Origin: Acinetobacter sp. ANC 3832
GTDB lineage: Bacteria > Pseudomonadota > Gammaproteobacteria > Pseudomonadales > Moraxellaceae
Reading direction: 5' to 3'
NCBI RefSeq assembly: GCF_002135415.1
Contig: NZ_NEGJ01000018.1
Coordinates: forward strand, 1 to 54,602
Length of the DNA stretch: 54,602 nt
The translations under genes were made by a program, and so were the position numbers. Below the pieces are notes generated by a model. That model was given only the letters and a program-made list of their open reading frames with translations, was not told where the DNA came from and searched no databases. Of this stretch, positions 48,401 through 54,602 are shown piece by piece (the stretch's first letter is position 1; every line of letters begins with the position of its first letter).

Positions 48401-50287
48401 CACATTGGCACGGCTAAAGCTATTTTCAATCAAACTATTGTGACTTTGACCAACCAAACCACCAACAAAACTATCACCACGAATGCTACCACTTTGAACA
48501 CCCACATTTCGAACGATAGCATCTTGGATTGAGCCAAATAGCCCTACACCATAAGCATAGCTTCGATCGATATTGAGATTGGAAACTTTGTGTCCTAAGC
48601 CATCAAAACGTCCTGTAAAACTGCCATCCCACTCATTGCCAATTGGGTTAAAACCTTGTTCATCAAAACTCCCCCAATCTTTCGTTATAGTCGCATCAAT
48701 ATCTGCACCTAAAACATAATTTCCAGATAAATCGCCATTGATCCCCTGTAAGTCTGTACCTGATGTTGAGCCTTCATTCCCTAACTGTGTAATGACTGTA
48801 TAATCAATACGATTGACCGTATCTGTTCCTTTTTGGATACTAAAATTTTGACCTGCATGCAAATTGATTTGAGCATTATTATTTAAATAATAGTTGGCAT
48901 TTTTTTCACCATTTTGCCCATATAGTAGTTCAACTTTTCCATCTTGATGTTGAGCTGTAATATTGGCATTAATGTTGATATCGTTATGCGCTTTTAGCGT
49001 AAGTTTGGTGTCTTTATTCCATGTCACTGCTGCATTGACATGGATATCACCTTTTTCACTTCCTGTATTTTGTGTTTCAAGCTGAACTGAGGTGTTATTC
49101 AAATTATTTTGTAAGGTGATCGCCCCAATTCCACTACCCGTTGCTGCCCCTGTGCCTCCATGAATAGTGAAATCAGTTGGATCGATAAGCCATGTACCTG
49201 TCTTGGCACCCTCTGCCTTGGTCGACACCTGAGTATCTTGTCCAATATGAACCGTAGAAGCTGAGGTTTCAATAAACCCACCATCCTGCCCATTTTTGCC
49301 TTCAGCTTTCAGCACACCATTAATATTGGCTGTACCTTGCTCCATATCCGCGAGAAGGACAATTTCACCTTTGGCATTTTTCGTTAAACGGTTGGCTTCG
49401 ATAATCCCGCTATGATTAACAACCGCTTTGCTTAAACTGTCTTTGGCTTTCGCAGTTAAATACACAGCGCCATTATTAGCAAGAATAGCGCCTTGGTTGT
49501 CGATCAAACCTTGTAAAGTCCCAATATCGACTTGATATTCAGTCAATTGACCATCTTGTAAATGCAAAGTTACCTGATCTGCGGCGGTAAAATGAATCAC
49601 GCCATTTTTAGATTCAACATTGCCCGTATTGATCACATTCGGTGCAATAAATGCAATCACACCACCATCAGCAATAATGGAACCATGGTTTTCAACTTTA
49701 CCTGCACCCCCCTGATTTTTTAGGGTGAAGTTACCACTCATAATATCGCCATCGGTTACATTTAATGTAGATGCAACAATCCCCCCGACATTCACCTGAG
49801 CCGTTTTTGAAAAAATGACACCGTTCGGATTCAGTAAAAACACCTGACCGTTGGCGTTTAATTTCCCCATAATTTGGCTAGCATTGCTATCCAACACACG
49901 GTTTACAGCAATAGAGGATGAATTTGGCTGATGAAAGTTAACCGTAGCATTTTGCCCAATATTGAAATCATTCCATTGAATTCCAACATTTTGACTATTT
50001 TGATGAACATTCAGCGTATTATTATTTTGACTAATTTGAGCCGAACCAACAGTTACATTCCCTCCTGTTGGTAGCTGAGTATCGTAAATACCTGCCCATA
50101 TCGATAATGGTAATAAAGCTAAACTTAATAATGATAGTCGAGCAAAATCAAACCAATTTTTTTGTATTTCTACAGCTTTGACTTGAGATGAAGATTGACT
50201 GTTTTTTGACTGCCCTTTACTTTGTTCAGAAGTAACTTGAGAGCAATTTTGACGCTTATTCCATACCGTCTTATAAACCTTATTCAT
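42473..50287 (-). CDS. Giant two-partner secretion adhesin with GLUG, MBG and YDG repeats (TpsA)
   Basis: The 2604-residue exoprotein begins with an extended signal peptide region (MNKVYKTVWNKRQNC), then the hydrophobic core LLSLALLPLSIWAG. The TPS domain (about 67-330) has NPNGVIF and FNIGQNATVNFHQP. GLUG-motif blocks at roughly 600-800 and 935-1095 repeat NSYATGxVxGxxxVGGLVG. MBG-type domains span about 1145-1470, and 12 YDG repeats span residues 1472-2459. One more MBG domain and a Pro-rich segment (PVPPIPEKPTVPDIPALQ) precede the C-terminus. It is secreted through the adjacent TpsB and is probably a surface adhesin; the ligand is unknown. No CDI-type toxin domain is visible at the C-terminus. 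Confidence 0.93.
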   Translation of the reverse strand: MNKVYKTVWNKRQNCSQVTSEQSKGQSKNSQSSSQVKAVEIQKNWFDFARLSLLSLALLPLSIWAGIYDTQLPTGGNVTVGSAQISQNNNTLNVHQNSQNVGIQWNDFNIGQNATVNFHQPNSSSIAVNRVLDSNASQIMGKLNANGQVFLLNPNGVIFSKTAQVNVGGIVASTLNVTDGDIMSGNFTLKNQGGAGKVENHGSIIADGGVIAFIAPNVINTGNVESKNGVIHFTAADQVTLHLQDGQLTEYQVDIGTLQGLIDNQGAILANNGAVYLTAKAKDSLSKAVVNHSGIIEANRLTKNAKGEIVLLADMEQGTANINGVLKAEGKNGQDGGFIETSASTVHIGQDTQVSTKAEGAKTGTWLIDPTDFTIHGGTGAATGSGIGAITLQNNLNNTSVQLETQNTGSEKGDIHVNAAVTWNKDTKLTLKAHNDININANITAQHQDGKVELLYGQNGEKNANYYLNNNAQINLHAGQNFSIQKGTDTVNRIDYTVITQLGNEGSTSGTDLQGINGDLSGNYVLGADIDATITKDWGSFDEQGFNPIGNEWDGSFTGRFDGLGHKVSNLNIDRSYAYGVGLFGSIQDAIVRNVGVQSGSIRGDSFVGGLVGQSHNSLIENSFSRANVEGIATIGGLVGGNYDGSQIQDSYATGNVTGGDFSLYAGGLAGANDNAQIENSYATGTVKGDEIVGGLVGDNNNNAVIDRSYATGQVTGGSNVGGLAGNSYYGSEIKDSYAVGSVTGNNIVGGLVGENLAASINTSYALGKVTATDQTEGGLVAKNTQGTVNNSYWDKDRTGQTTSAGSANKNGLASQDMFKADQFIGFDFDTVWGNANDQTTPYLQNHNGSNQVIKKDDITGAFYGVIQTIQQLQAVNNQLDGHYLIGNDIDASATQSWGDSEGNGFKSIGDQDSAFTGVIDGLGHQIKELYIDRKNSDQVGLIGINQGTVNHLSIKDANITGRDFVGGVIGQNEGQVSEIYSSGTIAGQKHVGGLLGSNNQTVHEVYSTANVSGQQQVGGLVGQNTGTLQDIYSTGDVTGVDQVGGLVGFNSQNANIKNAFTTGTVTGASKVGGVVGQNDGTLIATYWNIDHQQTTSKGVGEGLGDAIGLNTEQMKYAKNFSFLNEDSQLGGKDTIWRIYEGNTGPLLRHYLTTVDLSLKDKNTTYDGKKQHFADVWGLDESKYKAQGQVSGTNAGEYKANYYSDDQQGYDFIGNEGTLTINKAKVTVTGSSETDKIYNGQNQSMNTPTYTVDGMVKGESETLLGNILVSGETKKDAGTYDNKVTGENQSTQNYDIVYVDGKFIINKKKITVTALDETREYNGFNQQVTSFKAEGLVDGENESVLANSVNALATRKDAGVYDHAVGYRNNDGDKNYDIEFKWGKYTITKANVIVKGDNLNTIYNGTVQNQGGYVVSGLKGNDKQGVLGNIGNTAASGKNAGQYQNAVSGAESSANYNIVYENGVLDIAKKQITGSISAQDKVYDGTTNAIVNGSLSGVINGDNVNITAQGQFSDKNAGSNKNVNVSGALNGTDAGNYALSTNLQTQANISKKQITGSITAQDKVYDGTTNAIVNGSLNGVISGDNVNISAQGQFVDKNAGSNKNVNVSGALNGTDAGNYALSTNVQTQANISKKQITGSITAQDKIYDGTTNAIVNGSLNGVISGDNVNITAQGQFVDKNAGSNKNVNVSGALNGTDAGNYALLTNVQTQANISKKQISGSITAQDKVYDGTSNAIVNGSLNGVISGDNVNITAQGQFSDKNAGSNKNVNVSGALNGTDAGNYDLSTNLQTQANISKKQISGVLTAQNKVYDGTANAIVNGSLNGVISGDQVDLTAQGQFTDKNAGSNKNVNVSGVLNGTDAGNYDLSTNLQTQANISKKQISGVLTAQDKVYDGSTNAIVNGSLDQAGIIVGDQVAVGGTGHFVDKNAGQNKEVNVSSSLIGTDAGNYELTTNDQVTANISKKQISGVLTAQDKVYDGTTNAIVDGSLNGVISGDNVNITAQGQFTDKNAGSNKNVNVSGDLNGTDAGNYELSTNLQTQANISKKQISGSINAQDKVYDGITNAIVGGSLNGVIDGDQVDLTAQGQFIDKNAGSNKNVNVSGALNGTDAGNYDLSTNLQTQANISKKQISGVLTAQDKVYDGTTNAIVNGHLDQAGIIAGDQVAVGGTGHFVDKNAGQNKAVNASSSLIGTDAGNYELTTNGQVTANIAKKQITGSISAQDKVYDGTTNAIVGGSLNGVIDGDNVNISAQGQFSDKNAGLNKNVNVSGALNGTDAGNYALSTNLQTQANISKKQITGSITAQDKVYDGTTNAIVNGSLNGVISGDNVNITAQGQFTDKNAGSNKNVNVSGVLNGTDAGNYDLSTNLQTQANISKKQISGSISAQDKVYDGTTNAIVNGSLNGVISGDNVNITAQGQFTDKNAGSNKNVDVSGALNGTDAGNYELSTNLQTQADIAKAKAHVIGNNLTATYSGQQQHVSGFTVNGLVGGETASVLTGITATGANGTKVGTYANDVSGSDQNYDLSFTAGMLKITDTLVIPVPPIPEKPTVPDIPALQGFDLQAYQRAIQFAPQERQPKQSNQIEIEIMGDGINMDGIQTLTGKF
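42911..45874 (-). repeat. Twelve tandem YDG repeats in TpsA
   Basis: Ten units of 246 bp (82 residues) and two of 252 bp (84 residues) fill 2964 bp exactly. Each encodes ISGSITAQDKVYDGTTNA...KNVNVSGALNGTDAGNYALSTN. Counting from the N-terminus, units 6 and 9 are the longer variant (DQAGIIxGDQVAVGGTGHF), and each is preceded by a unit with GDQVDLTAQGQF. This indicates a 744-bp, three-unit segmental duplication inside the array. Confidence 0.92.
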
Positions 50288-50777
50288 TTAGAGCCTACCT
50301 TCAAATTTAATTTTAACGCTGAATATCTATTTCTGTTTTATTTTTAATCAAAAATGCATTCATAAATAAAATTATGCGACCTTAATATCATTTTCAATAA
50401 AAAATAATAATAGATTGTTATTAATAAAGTAAAAAATTCAACAATAAAGAAAGATACAGTGTTTTAATTAATATACATATACATAATAATATAATTCGAT
50501 TAATTATAATGATAATTTTCAAAACAATATTAAAAAACATATATTATAAAAAATAAATATTAAAATATTTCATATATTTAATAGGATACAGTTAAAACAA
50601 AAATATAAAATATTGATTATTTTATATTTTAAAAATAAAAACAACAACAATATCACACATTATAAAAAATCAATTATCTACATTTAAATAATAATTAATA
50701 TATTATTCAAGCAACAAACAAATAATATAATGGATATATTATTTATCAAAAAAATCATCAATTGGGTCAATATTAGT
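50288..50777. other. AT-rich divergent promoter region of tpsA and the M66 protease gene
   Basis: About 490 bp, mostly A and T. It must hold the promoters for both divergent genes. No clear operator, hairpin or small gene is visible, and neither start codon has a strong Shine-Dalgarno sequence. Confidence 0.45.
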
Positions 50778-53498
50778 ATGAGAGCCTCAACAAAACACTC
50801 GATTAACACATTATCACTCTGTATATCGGCAATATTATTATCTGCTTGTGGAGAAAGCTCACAAGAGACAATAGAAAATACCAATGCAGAATTAGCATCT
50901 ACTGGTACACCTATGCAGGCACGTATGTTGGCCACTAATTCTGCATATCCAGAACCAACGAAAGATATGTTCGTTTCTGGAACGCTTGGTTTTTATGATC
51001 AAGACCTACAAGGCAATGAACGAATCATTCGTAATGACTTAGCAGGTAGTTTTTCTGCGATGATTCAGTTTGCTCAAAACCATACAGTCGATCCAAATGG
51101 CAACGAAGCAAAACAAATGCCTCGCTTGACCAGTGAAAAAGATGCCTTGTTATTGGTGACACCCACCGCAGCGATGGGAGATATTCAGCAACTAAATGCA
51201 GAAATTTATCTCAATAGCCGTCTGATTCGTCGTATAACATTACAAGAGCCATCACAGATTCCACTTTCAGATCAAAGTAATAATGACAACCGAGCACGTG
51301 TTGAATACTCAAAAAAAGCATGGACTGCAGCTTTAAATTGGGATGAAGTAAAGCCAGGATTAAACATTCGGATTGTCGATCCAAATTCACGTATGAATGG
51401 TCGTCTAGCAGCAACGGCTATTGATTTTGCTGGACCTGGGGAGTTGGTCGTTCAATCCATACGTTTAGGCATGTTGACTGATCCACCGAATGGTCAGTAC
51501 TATTTTCTCAATCAGCCTGCACAAGCAGGAACAGACTACCTACAAACCATTCCAGCCGCACAAATTACAGTCAGCAAATATGATGACATGGTGCTGAACA
51601 AAGTCATGGTAGCAAATGGTAAAATTTACGATACCTTCAGTGAAACGGATGGAGATGTCTATAGTGGGGATATGCGTGAAAACACCGCCAAATCCACCTT
51701 TAGTACGGGGATTAATCTCGCCAATTGGGGAGTCACTAGTGCAGGCATGGTCAGTCAACAGCAGCCTCAACTGACTCAAAGTGTAGTGATCCATCATGCT
51801 CGTGGTCGCTATCAAAATGGCCTTGCCAATCATGGGCTCAGTGGAGGCAATGGTATTCTGACGCTCATAGACTCTATTGGAAATGAGTTCAGTCATGAAA
51901 TTGGCCACCATTATGGACTAGGGCATTATCCAGGACAAAATGGCGATAATTATTTTTGGGCGAGTCATCATGCTGACAGTGGTTGGGGCTATATTGCCTA
52001 TCGTAATCGTATGCGAGGCAATCTCAACTGGAATGTCACTAATCTAGAAAACCGTTTAAATGGAACACCTTTGTTCCAAAATAAATATATTTATTCAACT
52101 GATGCAATGTCTGGTGGAAACTATTCAAGCTCATTATCGAGCTATACCCACTATACAGGCTACAGTACTTTCCGCAGTATCCAACCTGCGTTTAATCGAG
52201 CCGTTTGGGATGCCTCTTCCCCTACAGGTTATAAACAATGGAATAGTACTACACGACAAATGGACATTGTTCAGCCAAAAGTTCCTACTTCCAATCAGGT
52301 CTGGTATAACAGTGCGAATGGAAATTATTTAAAACCAGCCCAGTTTGGTGTGCCTGTATTTACAATTTTAGGCGGATATGATCCCGTTAATAATACAGGT
52401 TTGCTCTATCCAGCAGCCCGTGGTAACTGGGGCAACGTCTTTGCTTTACCTCAAGTCGATACAAATACGAATAATGCAAATTGTTGGGCACATGTTACAT
52501 ATACCAACAAAGCTCCACAGAATATTGCGTTAGCACCAATACGTATGGGAAGCAATGCTAACAAATTGCATATCAACCTTGCTCAGAGTGATCTGCCTAG
52601 ACAAGTCGATTTATATTGTAAAAAAGAAAATGAGCAAGCGATTCAGCTTTCTCACATCGATATCCCTGATTATGCAACGCCACTACCATCTGCTGTAATT
52701 ATAGGTAAGGCACAGGGCTTTTCAGCAATCCGTCAGCTTGAATTACCTGAACTTGATCAGGCTTTACAAAATAATCAAAACAAAAGCATTGCCACTTTAA
52801 CGCCGAATCAAAAAGTTTTATATGATGCCTATAAAACTTATACAGGCGAGTTCTCTAGTAAAGCACTGACTGAACTAAAACGTTATGAAGAACAGCAAAA
52901 TTTATTATATCGTTTAAATCGCTGGATCAATGTCTACCGTACTGATTTAACGAATAACGTAAGCGCCGCCAATATCGCTTTGAAAAACTTTGTCAGTGCA
53001 CTTGGTTTAAGTAGCAGTAATCCTATGACCGGAGCAACTATGTTAATCATGCCTAATATGAATGCTGCATGCATGAAAACTGAAATATCAGCAACAACTG
53101 GGTTACCTGAAATCTTTGTCAGTGGTAAAAATGGCTGTGATGGTAGTGCCTCAACGTTATGGATCCATGATGCAATAGGTAAAATTCACAGTGTTCAATA
53201 TCCTGAATATTGTTTATCAGGAGCATCTTTAGCTCAATGTAACAACAATACAAGTAGCCAAGTTTGGGAAACACCTGTTACAGGCTCTACTCAGCAATTT
53301 AGACAAAATAACAGCTGTCTTGATTTGAGTGGTGGTTGGACACCAACACCAGAAGGTCGTGGTAAATTAATTACTTATGGCTGTGGTAGTGGTAATAACC
53401 AAAAATGGACTATTACTCAGAAAAGTCAAAACTTTATTCTTGCTGCAGCCACGGGGCAAAATCTTCCTCTTTTAAACAATGCATTGAATTCTCAATAA
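50778..53498 (+). CDS. M66-type (StcE/TagA-like) zinc metalloprotease lipoprotein
   Basis: The 906-residue product begins MRASTKHSINTLSLCISAILLSACGES, a lipoprotein signal with lipobox LSAC. I chose ATG 50778 for that reason; 50730 would add 16 residues. The zinc site is HEIGHHYGLGH at 373-383 (HExxHxxGxxH), followed by GWGYIAYRNRMRGNLNW, as in StcE and Vibrio TagA, which cleave mucin-like glycoproteins. The C-terminus (about 770-890) has Cys- and Gln-x-Trp-rich ricin-lectin-like repeats (YCLSGASLAQCNNNTSSQVW, CLDLSGGW, YGCGSGNNQKW). A surface-anchored or released glycoprotease is likely; the substrate is unknown. It is divergent from tpsA and followed by a strong terminator. Confidence 0.85.
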   Translation: MRASTKHSINTLSLCISAILLSACGESSQETIENTNAELASTGTPMQARMLATNSAYPEPTKDMFVSGTLGFYDQDLQGNERIIRNDLAGSFSAMIQFAQNHTVDPNGNEAKQMPRLTSEKDALLLVTPTAAMGDIQQLNAEIYLNSRLIRRITLQEPSQIPLSDQSNNDNRARVEYSKKAWTAALNWDEVKPGLNIRIVDPNSRMNGRLAATAIDFAGPGELVVQSIRLGMLTDPPNGQYYFLNQPAQAGTDYLQTIPAAQITVSKYDDMVLNKVMVANGKIYDTFSETDGDVYSGDMRENTAKSTFSTGINLANWGVTSAGMVSQQQPQLTQSVVIHHARGRYQNGLANHGLSGGNGILTLIDSIGNEFSHEIGHHYGLGHYPGQNGDNYFWASHHADSGWGYIAYRNRMRGNLNWNVTNLENRLNGTPLFQNKYIYSTDAMSGGNYSSSLSSYTHYTGYSTFRSIQPAFNRAVWDASSPTGYKQWNSTTRQMDIVQPKVPTSNQVWYNSANGNYLKPAQFGVPVFTILGGYDPVNNTGLLYPAARGNWGNVFALPQVDTNTNNANCWAHVTYTNKAPQNIALAPIRMGSNANKLHINLAQSDLPRQVDLYCKKENEQAIQLSHIDIPDYATPLPSAVIIGKAQGFSAIRQLELPELDQALQNNQNKSIATLTPNQKVLYDAYKTYTGEFSSKALTELKRYEEQQNLLYRLNRWINVYRTDLTNNVSAANIALKNFVSALGLSSSNPMTGATMLIMPNMNAACMKTEISATTGLPEIFVSGKNGCDGSASTLWIHDAIGKIHSVQYPEYCLSGASLAQCNNNTSSQVWETPVTGSTQQFRQNNSCLDLSGGWTPTPEGRGKLITYGCGSGNNQKWTITQKSQNFILAAATGQNLPLLNNALNSQ

Positions 53499-53514
53499 AG
53501 TTATTTTATTTGTT

Positions 53515-53553
53515 TCGAATAAGAAGATTATTATCTTCTTATTCGAGTATTTT
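53515..53553 (+). terminator. Terminator of the M66 protease gene
   Basis: A perfect 13-bp stem TCGAATAAGAAGA / TCTTCTTATTCGA (53515-53527 with 53534-53546) has a 6-base loop, followed by gtattttta. It lies 17 bp past the stop. Confidence 0.9.
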
Positions 53554-54322
53554 TATCTAAAAATAAGCAAAGACAATCCCTTTCAAAATATCAGCTATTA
53601 GGTGTGGAAAATGTATTAGAGCATTACAGTCAGATATTCTTGTTGGGAAACAAACAAATCTAGAGCGTAAGAATCCCTTCAGATTTATGTTTTTTTTCAA
53701 AAGAAATATTCTAACTTTGATAAATTTCCAGAAAAATCTCTGTATGGAATACTGAAACCTTCGTTAATTAAATATCAATACAACAACTATGAAACCTAGA
53801 ATATACGGAATACAATTTGGAAACCCATCGATCCGTTTCACTGTAGATTCAAAGGCATACTAAAAAGTCCAATAATATGCATGCTAGCCAAAATTTGATG
53901 TGGGTTATTATGTGGAACAAAACACAGGAAAGAAAAAATCCATTGTAAATACAATTGCTTAATTTAATATTTAGCGGAAGAAGTGACAATCAAACTAAGT
54001 TAATAAGATATTGTCTTTATTTAATTATAGATTATTAACATTTAATCCTTACTGCTATTTTTACGACTTTAAATCAACCTTAAATTTTACAAATACAATC
54101 AATTTTTCTTGGCTTAAAGTCAGATCATCATTGATTAGACTCAGAATCAAACAGCGTAGAGCTTTTAAATATTCACCTTCTAGAATCACCCATGTGAAAG
54201 TCTGCTGTTAATTCATTACACATCAATGCGAAAACAGCGACACTGAATAAGCTTACAAAATTAGGCAGACCTCACGTCCAAGTTGTCACTTAAATTTGAG
54301 TAATTTGAATAAAATTGAATGT
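53554..54322. other. Gene-free stretch, possibly decayed coding sequence
   Basis: About 770 bp with base composition less AT-extreme than the other gaps. Short fragments translate into protein-like strings, for example KFDVGYYVEQNTGKKKSIVN ending at about 53960 and AKTATLNKLTKLGRPHVQVV ending at about 54290. Stops interrupt every frame. I cannot name a parent gene or an insertion-sequence end. Confidence 0.35.
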
Positions 54323-54602
54323 TTAAATGTTTTTGCAATAAGGCTCTAATGAACCAAAAAACTTTTCTCTTAATTCAACCACTTCACCAATAATGGTTAA
54401 AGTTGGTGCTTGTATTTGATGTTCTGCAACTTTAGATGCAATATCCGCCAAAGTTCCAACCACAACTTTCTGCTCAGGTGTTGTACCTTTGGAAATAAGT
54501 GCAACAGGCATGTTCGGACGTTGACCATGCTCAATCAATTTCTGACAGATTTTTTCTAATCCCACCAAACCCATATAAAGCACTAAAGTTTGATGCTCAT
54601 AG
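54323..54602 (-). CDS. cobA: Uroporphyrinogen-III C-methyltransferase, C-terminal part (partial)
   Basis: The frame is open from the window edge (YEHQTLVLYMGLVG) to the stop at 54323, about 92 residues. The blocks TLVLYMG, PVALISKGTTPEQKVVVGTL and PTLTIIGEVVELREKF are the C-terminal SAM-binding and dimer region of SUMT enzymes (CobA, or the CysG C-terminal domain). These make precorrin-2 from uroporphyrinogen III for sirohaem or cobalamin. The N-terminus is outside the window, so a fused CysG cannot be excluded, although the protein ends directly after the SUMT domain. Confidence 0.88.
   Translation of the reverse strand, partial: YEHQTLVLYMGLVGLEKICQKLIEHGQRPNMPVALISKGTTPEQKVVVGTLADIASKVAEHQIQAPTLTIIGEVVELREKFFGSLEPYCKNI

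Noticed and set aside
54011..54211. 66-codon plus-strand frame in the terminal gap
   Set aside because: It has no ribosome-binding site, an aromatic/Lys-rich random composition and no recognisable domain.

Overview
The window looks like a chromosomal segment of an Acinetobacter species. It is AT-rich, especially between genes. It carries the divergent umuDAb/ddrR pair, which is known from this genus, and the ubiC-ubiA, trpGDC, glnA and folE proteins read as typical Acinetobacter housekeeping genes. I saw no rRNA or tRNA gene, CRISPR array or intact insertion sequence.

Layout. Positions 1-1366 (minus) hold the N-terminus of a very large Bap-like adhesin with 276-bp Ig-like repeats. Positions 1522-5295 (plus) hold a small lipoprotein, ygfA and lon. 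Positions 5541-8315 (minus) hold two tandem paralogous alpha/beta-hydrolase lipoproteins. Positions 8416-13755 (minus) hold ubiCA, a small conserved protein, glnA with a sigma-54/NtrC-type control region, and an MglA-like small GTPase with an unknown neighbour. Positions 14462-18390 (plus) hold trpGDC, smrA and folE. Positions 18609-25411 hold envelope genes (a periplasmic protein, DUF4105, DUF3015, DUF817, an L,D-transpeptidase) and hemE. A pirin follows.

The most notable part is 26786-34914. A five-gene operon with every junction overlapping encodes a membrane protein with a possible degenerate GGDEF domain, a two-TM protein of unknown family, a processive GT2 synthase without PilZ, a BcsB-like periplasmic subunit and a membrane-anchored glycoside-hydrolase-like protein. 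Convergent to it are a TPR plus beta-barrel outer-membrane protein (NfrA/PgaA/BcsC-type architecture) and wecB (UDP-GlcNAc 2-epimerase). Together these would make a nearly complete synthase-dependent exopolysaccharide export system. It mixes cellulose-type (BcsB) and N4-glycan-receptor-type (NfrA, WecB) parts and could use ManNAc. In this sequence wecB is interrupted by a single in-frame TAA at codon 81.

Positions 35350-36483 are the SOS regulator pair umuDAb/ddrR with a 23-bp palindromic operator. Positions 36643-39996 are aspD-aspT, an aspartate-alanine exchange module that generates proton motive force. Positions 40797-50287 are a two-partner secretion pair: the TpsB transporter and a 2604-residue TpsA adhesin with exactly 12 YDG repeats. 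Divergent from it, 50778-53498 encodes a StcE/TagA-like M66 zinc metalloprotease lipoprotein. The window ends in the C-terminus of a uroporphyrinogen-III methyltransferase.

The accessory content is strongly biased to the cell surface: a Bap-like adhesin, lipoprotein hydrolases, exopolysaccharide, a TPS adhesin and a mucinase-like protease. All family names come from reading the protein sequences; no database search was run.
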